From the NCBI RefSeq assembly GCF_900113135.1, contig NZ_FOOH01000009.1, positions 93,924 to 157,923 on the forward strand: a stretch of DNA of 64,000 nucleotides. The letters are read 5' to 3'. How positions within the stretch are numbered: the first letter of the stretch is position 1; each line of letters opens with the position of its first letter. Position numbers and translations under genes: made by a program. The notes beneath the pieces are model-generated. The model had not been told where the DNA came from and made no database searches. It was given only the letters and a program-made list of their open reading frames with translations. This DNA is from Salegentibacter agarivorans. Its GTDB lineage: Bacteria; Bacteroidota; Bacteroidia; Flavobacteriales; Flavobacteriaceae. Positions 46,696-55,388 of this stretch are shown one piece after another.

Positions 46696-49248
46696 ATGAA
46701 AAAACTAAAAATCAAAATTCCCGTAATCCTTCCACAGGTACCTAATGAAAAAGACGCTTGTGTGGAAAGGCTAATTAAGGAACTGGAAGCCGAAAATGGC
46801 CTTGAAAAAGTCCACATAGCGGATGATCAGGAAGATACGGTGCCACAATTGTGCTTTCATTACGATCCGGATATAATTTCTATTGACCGCATTCAATCAT
46901 TGGCAGAAAGAACCGGGGCTGAAATTACCGCGAAATATGGACATTTGCTTATAGAGGTTGAGGGGATTAGACATACCCGGCATGCAAGGACTATAGAAAA
47001 GAGTCTGTTGAATATCAATGGTGTTTTGGAAGCTTCCGCCAATGCCGGAGGAATGATCCGTTTAGAATATGATAAACGGGAAACAAGTTTTGATGAGATA
47101 ACTACAAAGCTCGAAAAAGAAAACCTACAAGTTAAAAAAAGCTCCTCTGCTGAGAATAAGGGCTTTAAATCTGCCGAAAAGAATCCTCAAAATTTAAATA
47201 AAGAAAAGGTAAGGGATATAGAAGAACAAAAGCATAAAGATACTGATCTCCAGAATCATAGAGAAGCGGATAGCCACGGGGCCGGGGAAGAACATTCCCA
47301 CGCCCACGGAGGTATTTTTGGGAAAAACACCGAACTTATTTTTGCTATTATTTGTGGTGCTCTTTTGGGTATTGGTTTTGGTTTGTCCTACGTAACATCA
47401 ATACCGGAATGGGTCAGCTTATCCCTATACATAGGTGCCTACTTTTTTGGAGGTTACTTTACAGCAAAAGAAGCCATACAGACCGTAGCCAAAGGTGGAT
47501 TTGAAATTGATTTTCTCATGTTGGTCGCAGCTATAGGAGCAGCTATTCTTGGGGAATGGGCTGAAGGAGCTTTGTTATTATTTCTCTTTAGCCTGGGGCA
47601 TGCCTTGGAGCATTATGCAATGAACAAAGCACGAAAATCTATAGCTGCACTGGCAGAACTGGCGCCAAAAACAGCTTTGGTTAAGAAAAATGGTAAAACG
47701 GAAGAAGTTGGTATCGAAAAACTCAATATTGGGGATATCATTGTGGTGAAACCAAATAGTAAAATATCTGCAGATGGCGTAGTGGTAGATGGGCAGAGTA
47801 GTGTTAACCAGGCTCCAATAACCGGGGAGAGTGTACCGGTAGATAAAGTTCCCGTAGAAGATGTTGAGAAGGATTACTCAGAGGTAGATGATATTAAAGA
47901 TGAAAACCGCGTTTTTGCCGGAACGATCAATGGGAACAATACTTTGGAGATTAAAGTTATCAAAGCAGCCAAAGATTCAACGCTTTCCCGATTGGTGAAA
48001 CTGGTTAACGAAGCTCAGACTCAAAAATCGCCTACCCAGTTGCTCACCGATAAATTTGAAAAATATTTTGTGCCGTCCGTCCTTATTTTGGTCGGGATTC
48101 TTTTGTTTGCTTTTTTAGTTATTGACGAACCCTTTAGCGCCAGCTTTTACAGGGCGATGGCCGTATTAGTAGCTGCAAGTCCCTGTGCGTTGGCAATCTC
48201 GACCCCAAGTGCTGTATTAAGTGGAGTGGCCAGAGCTGCCCGTGGCGGGGTATTAATTAAAGGAGGGCGCCCTCTGGAGGACCTGGGGGTTATTACCGCC
48301 CTAGCCTTTGATAAAACCGGAACTCTAACGGAAGGAAAGCCAAAACTTACCCAAGTGGTGCCACTTGGGGATATTTCAGACAATGAACTTCTCAAAATAG
48401 CAGTAGCCGTGGAAGGTCTTAGTGATCACCCCCTGGCCAAAGCTGTAGTTCGTGATGGAAAAGAGCGTCTGGAAGGCGAGGAAATCCCAAATGCCTCTAA
48501 TTTAGAGGCAGTTCTGGGTAAAGGGATTAAAGCATCATTTGGCAATGATAAAATCTATATAGGTAACCTCGACCTGTACGAAGGGCTTGATGAGAGTACA
48601 CCTTCCGAAAAAATAGCTACGAAAGTGCGTGGTCTTGAAGGTGGTGGAAATACAACAATGCTTATACGAAAAAATGAAGAATATATAGGCATCATTGCAT
48701 TAATGGATACCCCTCGTGAAGCCGCCAAGGGAACCCTTAAAAAATTAAAAGAAATAGGAATTAAACGAATGATCATGCTTACTGGTGATAACCAGAAGGT
48801 AGCAGACGCAGTAGCAGAAGAAATAGGATTGACCGATGCCTGGGGTAGTTTATTACCGGAAGAAAAAGTGGATGCTATAAAAGAATTAAAAGAAAAGGAA
48901 TCCAAGGTGGCAATGGTGGGCGATGGCGTTAATGATGCCCCTGCCATGGCAAACAGCACTGTAGGAATAGCTATGGGTGCTGCGGGAAGTGATGTAGCCC
49001 TGGAAACGGCGGATATTGCGCTAATGGCCGATAAGTTGGAAACCCTGCCCTTTGCCATAGGTTTAAGCAGGAAGGCAAAGGCGATTATCAGGCAAAACCT
49101 TTGGGTTAGCCTTGGTATTGTGGCCCTGCTTATACCTTCAACCATATTCGGCTTGGCAAATATTGGAGTGGCGGTAGTAATCCATGAAGGTTCGACGCTT
49201 CTGGTGGTTTTTAATGCGTTAAGGCTTTTGGCTTATAAAAAAGATTAG
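46696..49248 (+). CDS. P1B-4 type metal-translocating P-type ATPase
   Basis: The 850-residue pump exports metal from the cytoplasm using ATP. The TM motif ASPCALAIS (SPC rather than CPC) with HEGST near the C-terminus marks the P1B-4 class, linked to Co2+, Zn2+ or Fe2+. Core motifs are TGES, DKTGTLTEGKP, the HP motif SDHPLAKA and GDGVNDAPA. The N-terminus has two degenerate HMA-like domains without CxxC, then a charged linker with HSHAHGG. It probably complements the RND pump, which clears the periplasm. Confidence 0.93.
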   Translation: MKKLKIKIPVILPQVPNEKDACVERLIKELEAENGLEKVHIADDQEDTVPQLCFHYDPDIISIDRIQSLAERTGAEITAKYGHLLIEVEGIRHTRHARTIEKSLLNINGVLEASANAGGMIRLEYDKRETSFDEITTKLEKENLQVKKSSSAENKGFKSAEKNPQNLNKEKVRDIEEQKHKDTDLQNHREADSHGAGEEHSHAHGGIFGKNTELIFAIICGALLGIGFGLSYVTSIPEWVSLSLYIGAYFFGGYFTAKEAIQTVAKGGFEIDFLMLVAAIGAAILGEWAEGALLLFLFSLGHALEHYAMNKARKSIAALAELAPKTALVKKNGKTEEVGIEKLNIGDIIVVKPNSKISADGVVVDGQSSVNQAPITGESVPVDKVPVEDVEKDYSEVDDIKDENRVFAGTINGNNTLEIKVIKAAKDSTLSRLVKLVNEAQTQKSPTQLLTDKFEKYFVPSVLILVGILLFAFLVIDEPFSASFYRAMAVLVAASPCALAISTPSAVLSGVARAARGGVLIKGGRPLEDLGVITALAFDKTGTLTEGKPKLTQVVPLGDISDNELLKIAVAVEGLSDHPLAKAVVRDGKERLEGEEIPNASNLEAVLGKGIKASFGNDKIYIGNLDLYEGLDESTPSEKIATKVRGLEGGGNTTMLIRKNEEYIGIIALMDTPREAAKGTLKKLKEIGIKRMIMLTGDNQKVADAVAEEIGLTDAWGSLLPEEKVDAIKELKEKESKVAMVGDGVNDAPAMANSTVGIAMGAAGSDVALETADIALMADKLETLPFAIGLSRKAKAIIRQNLWVSLGIVALLIPSTIFGLANIGVAVVIHEGSTLLVVFNALRLLAYKKD

Positions 49249-49283
49249 ATCCGGACTTAGACTGTTTTTCGAAAGAATATAAA

Positions 49284-49712
49284 ATGACAAAAACGGAAAA
49301 AAAATTATCGTCAAAAGGGATACGTCCCACTGAAATGAGGTTGAAAATTTACAAATACCTCAAAAGGAAAACTTATGCAGTAAGTTTAAATGAAATGCAA
49401 AAAGTCTTTATCAATAAAAATATCAAAACAGCCAATAAGACCACTTTCTACAGGGCGATAAAGCTCTTTGAGAAAAAAAGCATGGTGCACCAAATTGACG
49501 ATGGAACTGCTTTTGCAAAATATGCGATTTCCGATGAAAACGCCAAAGGTAAACACAGTACAGATTTACATATGCACTTTCATTGTACCAATTGTAAGAA
49601 AACAATCTGTTTACCAAATAAAATATCGGAAGAGAGTTTGCCAAACCAGTATGAGGTGAACGATGTGAACCTAGTTTTAAAAGGGATATGTAAAAACTGT
49701 AGTAAAAAATAA
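49284..49712 (+). CDS. Fur-family transcriptional regulator, copy 2
   Basis: The 142-residue protein is a paralogue of the Fur protein at 44542: same N-terminal pattern (KLSSKGIRPTEMRLKIYKYL), winged helix (TTFYRAIKLFEKKSMVHQI), and metal site LHMHFHCTNCKKTICL plus CKNC. It lacks the DNCECE insert of copy 1. It lies 35 bp after the ATPase and is probably cotranscribed with it, then followed by a terminator. Confidence 0.9.
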   Translation: MTKTEKKLSSKGIRPTEMRLKIYKYLKRKTYAVSLNEMQKVFINKNIKTANKTTFYRAIKLFEKKSMVHQIDDGTAFAKYAISDENAKGKHSTDLHMHFHCTNCKKTICLPNKISEESLPNQYEVNDVNLVLKGICKNCSKK

Positions 49713-49724
49713 TAGGTGGGAGTG

Positions 49725-49771
49725 CCTTAAGCCTGAATCCCAGCCCCCAATGGTCAAGCTTAAGGTTTTTT
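49725..49771 (+). terminator. Terminator after the second fur gene
   Basis: A perfect 8-bp stem, CCTTAAGC/GCTTAAGG, encloses a 25-nt loop and is followed by six T. Confidence 0.75.
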
Positions 49772-49801
49772 CCACCGTAACTAACTTAAAAAAATGTGAA
49801 T

Positions 49802-51205
49802 ATGGAAAAATTTGATGTAACTATAATAGGATCTGGCCCGGGCGGGTATGTAAGTGCGATCCGTTGCGCCCAATTAGGATTAAAAGTAGCCATTATTGAA
49901 AGGTACAACACGCTTGGCGGCACCTGCCTTAACGTGGGCTGTATCCCGTCAAAAGCCTGGTTGGAAGCCTCTGAGCATTATTACAAACTCAAGCATCAAT
50001 TCGAAAATTTTGGGATTGATGTTAAAGAGGCCAATGTCGATATCCTGAAAATGAACCAAAGGGTTCAGGATGTGGTACAGGAAATCATCAATGGTGTTGA
50101 TTATCTGATGAAAAAGAACAAGGTTGCCGTCTATCAAGGCCACGGCACCATCAAGGACAAAAACACGATTGAGATTAAGGGCGGGGACAAAACGGAAACC
50201 ATAACAACCGATAAAATCATCATTGCCACAGGGTCCAAACCCGCTTCACTGCCCAATATTAAAATAGACAAAAAGCGTATCATCTCTTCCACCGAAGCCC
50301 TTGCCCTACAGGAAATCCCCAAGCACTTAATGGTCGTTGGGGGTGGCGTTATCGGTGTTGAGATAGGTTCCGTATTCGCCCGCCTGGGTTCAAAGGTTTC
50401 CATAGTAGAATATTTTGATAGCCTTATCGCCACTATGGACGGCGCACTGGGACATCAATTGCACCGTTCCCTTAGAAAACAGGGAATTGATTTTTATTTG
50501 GAACATAAGGTGACAAACGCAACGGCAACTGAGGATAAAGTAGAATTGAAAGCGGAAAATCTTTCCGATAAAGAAGAAATGAGTTTAGATGGCGATTACT
50601 GTCTTATGGCCATTGGCCGAAAACCATACACCGCCAGTTTAGGGCTTGAAAATATAGGAGTGGAAACCAATGAGAAAGGACAGATAACGGTAGATAAAAA
50701 CCTTGAAACCAATGTCAAGGGTGTGTATGCCATTGGGGATGTAATCCGGGGGGCAATGCTTGCCCATAAAGCCAGTGAAGAAGGCGTTTTTGTAGCCGAA
50801 AGCATAGCAGGTCAAAAGCCACATATCAATTATTCCCTTATCCCAAATATCGTGTACACCCAGCCTGAGGTCGCCGGTGTAGGCTTGACGGAAGAAGAAC
50901 TGAAGAAGACCAATAGAAGTATAAAAACGGGCTCTTTTCCCTATAAGGCAAACGCACGGGCGAAGATAAGTATGGATACGGATGGTTTTATCAAGGTAAT
51001 CGCAGATAAGGAAACCGATGAGATATTGGGCGTGCATATGATAGGCCCTCGCATAGCAGACAGTTATACCGAAGCGGTGGTAGCGATGGAATTTAGGGCG
51101 GCTGCCGAGGATATTGCAAGAATGTCACACGGTCACCCCACATTTTCCGAGACCTTTAAGGAGGCCTGTCTGGCAGCTACCGAAGACAGGGCGTTGCATA
51201 TTTAA
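49802..51205 (+). CDS. lpdA: Dihydrolipoyl dehydrogenase-like flavoprotein
   Basis: The 467-residue protein is a pyridine nucleotide-disulfide oxidoreductase: FAD motif VTIIGSGPGGYVSAIRCAQ, redox-active pair in GGTCLNVGCIPSK, NAD motif VVGGGVIGVEIGSVFARLG, and the C-terminal His-Glu dyad region SHGHPTFSETFKEA. This is lipoamide dehydrogenase rather than mercuric reductase, which would have C-terminal vicinal cysteines. No 2-oxoacid dehydrogenase genes are adjacent, so this is probably an accessory copy. The ATG at 49802 is preferred to a GTG at 49796. Confidence 0.92.
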   Translation: MEKFDVTIIGSGPGGYVSAIRCAQLGLKVAIIERYNTLGGTCLNVGCIPSKAWLEASEHYYKLKHQFENFGIDVKEANVDILKMNQRVQDVVQEIINGVDYLMKKNKVAVYQGHGTIKDKNTIEIKGGDKTETITTDKIIIATGSKPASLPNIKIDKKRIISSTEALALQEIPKHLMVVGGGVIGVEIGSVFARLGSKVSIVEYFDSLIATMDGALGHQLHRSLRKQGIDFYLEHKVTNATATEDKVELKAENLSDKEEMSLDGDYCLMAIGRKPYTASLGLENIGVETNEKGQITVDKNLETNVKGVYAIGDVIRGAMLAHKASEEGVFVAESIAGQKPHINYSLIPNIVYTQPEVAGVGLTEEELKKTNRSIKTGSFPYKANARAKISMDTDGFIKVIADKETDEILGVHMIGPRIADSYTEAVVAMEFRAAAEDIARMSHGHPTFSETFKEACLAATEDRALHI

Positions 51206-51302
51206 AGTTGACCTAACAGTAAGTTCTTAAAAATTAAGACGCTACTGAGCTTTTTGAAATATTAAGGTTTAAGTAATGAACTCAAAAAACAGATAAGATA
51301 AA

Positions 51303-52652
51303 ATGGGGCAATCAGTTCGAAATCAATCCACTATTGGGTATATCAGGGAAACGGCAACAAAGTTCCTCGACAGGGAAACAGCTGGGGGGATTTTTTTAAT
51401 AATTGCTACTATAGTTGCCCTTCTTTTAGCTAATTCAAAGTGGGCAGGTGCCTATCATCATTTTCTTGGCGATGAATTGCTTTTTGAATTTTCCGAGCAT
51501 CTTAGTTTTGGGCTAACAATTGAAGAATGGATCAATGATGGCCTAATGGCAATTTTCTTTTTGGTTGCCGGCCTTGAATTGAAGAGGGAGGTTATGGTGG
51601 GGGAATTATCTTCAATTAAAAAAGCCTCAGCCCCATTGTTGGCAGCTTTAGGTGGCATGGCAGTTCCGGCCCTCATTTTTATTAGCCTAAATTTAGGCAC
51701 TGAAAATATAAAGGGTTGGGGCATCCCTATGGCTACCGATATCGCATATTCACTAGGGATTATTGGCCTACTGGGAAAAAATGTCCCCAGGCAGTTAAAA
51801 ACATTTTTAATAGCCCTCGCTATTGCTGACGATATAGGTGCCATATTGGTGATAGCATTGTTTTATAGCAACGAGTTGAGCTGGATATACCTTGGATCGG
51901 GCATGGGGGCATTTGGGTTATTATTATTAATGAATTGGACTGGGATCAAAAATTTGATTTGGTATATTATTATTGGGATCATCTTATGGTATTGCTTCCT
52001 TAATTCGGGGATCCATCCAACTATTGCGGGAGTACTTTTTGCCATTACCATTCCAATAGTGCCCAAATTAGACAGTAAAATATTAAAAGAAAGGACCGCC
52101 ACAAACGTTACTAATCTTGAGAAAACAGAGCTGGAAAAATTAAATCCTCTTCAGGATAAAAAACAACAAATAATTTTAAAAGCTATTAAAACAGATACTG
52201 AGAATTCAAGGCCTCCTTTGCTCAAACTGGAAAATTCCCTTGTTGATTTCAATGCTTTCTTTATCATTCCAATTTTTGCAGTCGCGAATGCGGGAGTAAA
52301 GCTCGATGTAAATTTAATTGAGGTTGTTTCCGGTTCTTTAGGGCTGGGGATCCTTTTGGGATTAGCTATTGGGAAAGTAACAGGGATTGGTATTTTTACA
52401 TTGATCGGGCAAAAACTTGGAGTTTCCGAATTACATATTACACTAAACTGGAAACATATAATTGGAATTGGTATGATCGCGGGAATTGGCTTTACCATGT
52501 CCCTTTTTATTACCAATCTCGCATTTAATGATCAGGAATTGATTAAAATTTCGAAAATAAGCATTTTGATAGCTTCATTACTTGCAGCTATTGGCGGTGC
52601 GGTAATTCTCTTATTAACTTCCAATAAAGGAAGGAAAAATATAGTTAAGTGA
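51303..52652 (+). CDS. nhaA: Na+/H+ antiporter NhaA
   Basis: NhaA exports Na+ in exchange for H+ across the inner membrane. The 449-residue protein has about 12 TM helices, the N-terminal ETAGGIFLIIATIVALLLANS, GLMAIFFLVAGLELKRE, the paired aspartates in IALAIADDIGAILVIA and the unwound-helix region GIHPTIAGVLFAITIP. Its cytoplasmic loop is longer than in E. coli NhaA. It is 1 bp from the following transporter gene, so the two are coupled. Confidence 0.95.
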   Translation: MGQSVRNQSTIGYIRETATKFLDRETAGGIFLIIATIVALLLANSKWAGAYHHFLGDELLFEFSEHLSFGLTIEEWINDGLMAIFFLVAGLELKREVMVGELSSIKKASAPLLAALGGMAVPALIFISLNLGTENIKGWGIPMATDIAYSLGIIGLLGKNVPRQLKTFLIALAIADDIGAILVIALFYSNELSWIYLGSGMGAFGLLLLMNWTGIKNLIWYIIIGIILWYCFLNSGIHPTIAGVLFAITIPIVPKLDSKILKERTATNVTNLEKTELEKLNPLQDKKQQIILKAIKTDTENSRPPLLKLENSLVDFNAFFIIPIFAVANAGVKLDVNLIEVVSGSLGLGILLGLAIGKVTGIGIFTLIGQKLGVSELHITLNWKHIIGIGMIAGIGFTMSLFITNLAFNDQELIKISKISILIASLLAAIGGAVILLLTSNKGRKNIVK

Positions 52653-52653
52653 T

Positions 52654-53454
52654 ATGGGAGAAATGAACAAAAGTACTTTTATAGTAAGTCAAATGGACTG
52701 TCCTTCAGAAGAACAGATGATCCGGATGAAATTGGAATCTTATGCTCAAGTGAAATATTTGGATTTTGATATACCCAATCGAAAACTTGAAGTATATCAC
52801 CTTGAAGGGAATGAGGAAATCAAAGCCTCGATTTCAGAATTAAAATTAGGTGATAAATTTATGGGGACCGAAGAAGCCGAGCCTCCCGTAATAGAAGACC
52901 AATCCAAACAGAAAACAATCCTTTGGTGGGTCCTGGGGATAAATTTCGGCTTTTTCATTATCGAAATGACCACGGGGTGGATTTCTTCTTCTATGGGCCT
53001 AATTGCAGATTCTTTGGATATGCTGGCAGATTCGATAGTATATGCGCTAAGTTTATTTGCAGTAGGTGGTGCCATTTCCAGAAAAAAGAAGGTGGCAAAA
53101 TTCAGCGGCTACTTTCAAATTGCATTGGCAACACTTGGTTTTGCAGAGGTATTAAGAAGGTTTTTTACAAGTAGTGAAACACCAATGTTCGAATGGATGA
53201 TCATAGTTTCCATTTTAGCCTTACTGGGGAACCTTATTTCGCTCTGGTTGATAAATAAGGCCAAAAGTAAGGAGGCGCATATGCAGGCCAGTGCTATTTT
53301 TACGTCCAATGATATCATCGTAAACGGCGGGGTGATACTGGCCGGGGTGCTGGTCTATTTTCTGGATAGCAAATGGCCCGATTTGGTAATTGGCGGCATC
53401 GTTTTCACGTTTGTAATGCGGGGCGCCATAAGAATTTTAAAATTATCTAAATAA
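52654..53454 (+). CDS. Cation transporter (CDF-like) with N-terminal HMA-like domain
   Basis: The 266-residue protein starts with a ferredoxin-like domain resembling HMA (STFIVSQMDCPSEEQMIRMKL) that has one cysteine instead of CxxC. Six TM helices follow, with the CDF-type metal site in TM2 (LIADSLDMLADSIVYALS) and TM5 (TSNDIIVNGGVI, a variant of HxxxD). It probably exports Zn2+, Co2+ or a similar ion by proton exchange. The cation specificity is unknown. It is 1 bp after nhaA and 45 bp before lspA. Confidence 0.85.
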   Translation: MGEMNKSTFIVSQMDCPSEEQMIRMKLESYAQVKYLDFDIPNRKLEVYHLEGNEEIKASISELKLGDKFMGTEEAEPPVIEDQSKQKTILWWVLGINFGFFIIEMTTGWISSSMGLIADSLDMLADSIVYALSLFAVGGAISRKKKVAKFSGYFQIALATLGFAEVLRRFFTSSETPMFEWMIIVSILALLGNLISLWLINKAKSKEAHMQASAIFTSNDIIVNGGVILAGVLVYFLDSKWPDLVIGGIVFTFVMRGAIRILKLSK

Positions 53455-53499
53455 TGCAAATATATGTTGCACAAGACGTTGGGCAAGAATAAGGAAATT

Positions 53500-54180
53500 A
53501 TGAATAAAAGTAGTGTAGCATTATTAATTTTACTGTTGTTGGTAATAGACCAGGCCATAAAGATTTATGTGAAGACCCATTTTTATTATGGCGAGGAATA
53601 TTTTGTGTTTGGCCTGGATTGGTTTCGCTTACATTTTTTGGAGAATGCCGGCATGGCCTGGGGCTTTAAATTTGGCGAAGGTTATCTGGCCAAATTTGTT
53701 TTAATACTATTTCGCTTCGTAGCCGTTATTTGGGGGACCTTTTATATCAAAAAGATGATACGTGAAGGATATGCAAAAGTCTTTATAATCTGTGCCGCAT
53801 TTATATACGCAGGTGCATTGGGCAATTTGATTGACGGTGCATTTTACGGACTGATTTTTGAAAAAAGTGATCCCGCACTTCGCAATATTGCAGAAATATT
53901 CTCCTCAGGCGGTGGTTATGCCGGATTTTTAAATGGCAATGTGGTGGATATGTGGTACTTCCCTATTATTGATACAAGGCTTCCGGAATGGCTGCCATTA
54001 TGGGGAGGTAATGAATTTACTTTTTTCGACCCTGTATTCAATACCGCAGATGTTTGGATTAGCACGGGAGTGATTTTACTCCTGATCTTTCAAAGCCAAC
54101 AAAAAAAAGACCAGAAAATATCGGATAAGAAAAAGTTGAAATATACTGAAAGTAACAGGACAATTATAAAAATCGATTAG
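53500..54180 (+). CDS. lspA: Lipoprotein signal peptidase (LspA)
   Basis: LspA removes signal peptides from lipidated prolipoproteins in the inner membrane. Both catalytic aspartates are seen, in GNVVDMWYFP and FNTADVWISTG, along with LLLVIDQAIKIYVKTHF and FLENAGMAWG. The 226-residue length exceeds the usual ~165 because of a loop insert, as in other Bacteroidota. I prefer the ATG at 53500 (MNKSSVALL) to that at 53464. Its place next to a cation transporter recalls metal transposons such as ISPpu12 that carry lspA-czcD. It is likely an extra copy. Confidence 0.92.
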   Translation: MNKSSVALLILLLLVIDQAIKIYVKTHFYYGEEYFVFGLDWFRLHFLENAGMAWGFKFGEGYLAKFVLILFRFVAVIWGTFYIKKMIREGYAKVFIICAAFIYAGALGNLIDGAFYGLIFEKSDPALRNIAEIFSSGGGYAGFLNGNVVDMWYFPIIDTRLPEWLPLWGGNEFTFFDPVFNTADVWISTGVILLLIFQSQQKKDQKISDKKKLKYTESNRTIIKID

Positions 54181-54182
54181 TT

Positions 54183-55181
54183 ATGAACGCTTGGCTTTGG
54201 GTAGTAGTATTGGGATTGGCAGCTTGGGCTGCCCATTGGGGTGCTGATCAACTCCTTACCCCTTTAAAGATGCTGCGCAAACAATGGGGGCTTACTGCTT
54301 CTGCAGGGGCAGCTTTCCTGGCTATTGTAACAGCGAGCCCTGAAGTGGCGATAAATATTACGAGCGCCGCCCGTGGGGTATCTGATATCGGGTTGGGGAA
54401 TTTGCTTGGTTCCAATATCATTTCCATTCCGCTCATGGTAACCATTGCATACTTTGCTTCCAGAAGAAAGTTTAAAAACAATAAGGAGCATCAAAAACAT
54501 TTGGATGCCAACCTGCTGGCCCTGAACAAACGTTCCGTCTCGGTATTATCTATCCCCTATCTGGTAATTATCGGGTTGGTGGCTATATTAACGCTTCCCA
54601 AAGCCTGGCGTGGATTACAACCCATTGATGGGTGGATCATGCTGGCTGCCTATGCGGCTTTTTTAACGCATGCCATTATAAAAGGCAGGGAAAAGGGTCA
54701 GAAGGTAGAATGGGATAAAAAGAAAATATGGCTTTCGGTTGCAGGGGCCCTGGCCATAGCCGTGGGGGCTTTTTTTATTGTAAAAGCTACCGAAAATATT
54801 GTTTCGGCACTGAATATTTCCGAAATTGTTGGAGGGTTGTTTATCACCGGAATTATGACTACCGCCCCTGAAATATTCAAAACATGGAGTGTGGTAAAGG
54901 GAGGTGAAGTGACTGCGGGTACCACCAGTGTGATTGCAGATAATGCCGTTACCATGACAGTGGCATTTTTCCCCCTGGCACTGGTAACGACCCCAATCGA
55001 AGATTTCCAGTTGTTTTGGGTCAACCTGGCTTTTGTAGGACTGATGCCGCTTTTATATTCAGTATTTGTCCATCAAAGCAAGGAACTTCACGGGTTCAGC
55101 AGATGGCAGATATTCGTTTTCGATGCAGCGTATATTGTATATCTTTTAACTATGGTGTTTTTTGTTCTAAAACTATTTTAA
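54183..55181 (+). CDS. Na+/Ca2+ exchanger-type antiporter (CaCA superfamily)
   Basis: The 332-residue protein has about ten TM helices and the two alpha-repeats of the CaCA superfamily: AIVTASPEVAINITSAARG with GNLLGSNIISIP, and IMTTAPEIFKTWSVVKGGEVTAGTTSVIADNAV. It would exchange Ca2+ (or a related cation) against Na+ or H+. It starts 2 bp after lspA and ends 3 bp before a small gene, so the set is one operon. Confidence 0.88.
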   Translation: MNAWLWVVVLGLAAWAAHWGADQLLTPLKMLRKQWGLTASAGAAFLAIVTASPEVAINITSAARGVSDIGLGNLLGSNIISIPLMVTIAYFASRRKFKNNKEHQKHLDANLLALNKRSVSVLSIPYLVIIGLVAILTLPKAWRGLQPIDGWIMLAAYAAFLTHAIIKGREKGQKVEWDKKKIWLSVAGALAIAVGAFFIVKATENIVSALNISEIVGGLFITGIMTTAPEIFKTWSVVKGGEVTAGTTSVIADNAVTMTVAFFPLALVTTPIEDFQLFWVNLAFVGLMPLLYSVFVHQSKELHGFSRWQIFVFDAAYIVYLLTMVFFVLKLF

Positions 55182-55184
55182 AAA

Positions 55185-55370
55185 ATGAAGGAGGATTTAT
55201 TTAAGGATTACCAGGAGAGGCTTAATGTGCTGGATGAAAATATTAGAGCAGTAGCATTAAAATATGCAAGGGATTTCTATTTGAACAAAAATTGTTCAAA
55301 AGAAGAGGCTATTGAGCGTGGCATCGTAAAGGCAGAGATGGAAAAAAGGAATTTAGATAGAAATGGATAA
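55185..55370 (+). CDS. Small helical protein, paralogue A
   Basis: This 61-residue protein is charged and predicted helical, with no TM segment. It shares a pattern with the 58-residue protein at 56715: a leucine-rich N-terminal helix, then A--YA/IAK, KN-S/T-K--AI--GI-KAE. I do not recognise the family. It is tightly packed between the CaCA exchanger (3 bp) and the APC permease (18 bp), so it is a real gene and may modulate one of them (inference). Confidence 0.75.
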   Translation: MKEDLFKDYQERLNVLDENIRAVALKYARDFYLNKNCSKEEAIERGIVKAEMEKRNLDRNG

Positions 55371-55388
55371 TATATTACTAATAGTATT

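Noticed and set aside
49802..51205. Mercuric reductase (MerA)
   Set aside because: It shares the disulfide oxidoreductase fold, but it lacks an N-terminal HMA domain and the C-terminal vicinal cysteines, and no merR, merT or merP is present.
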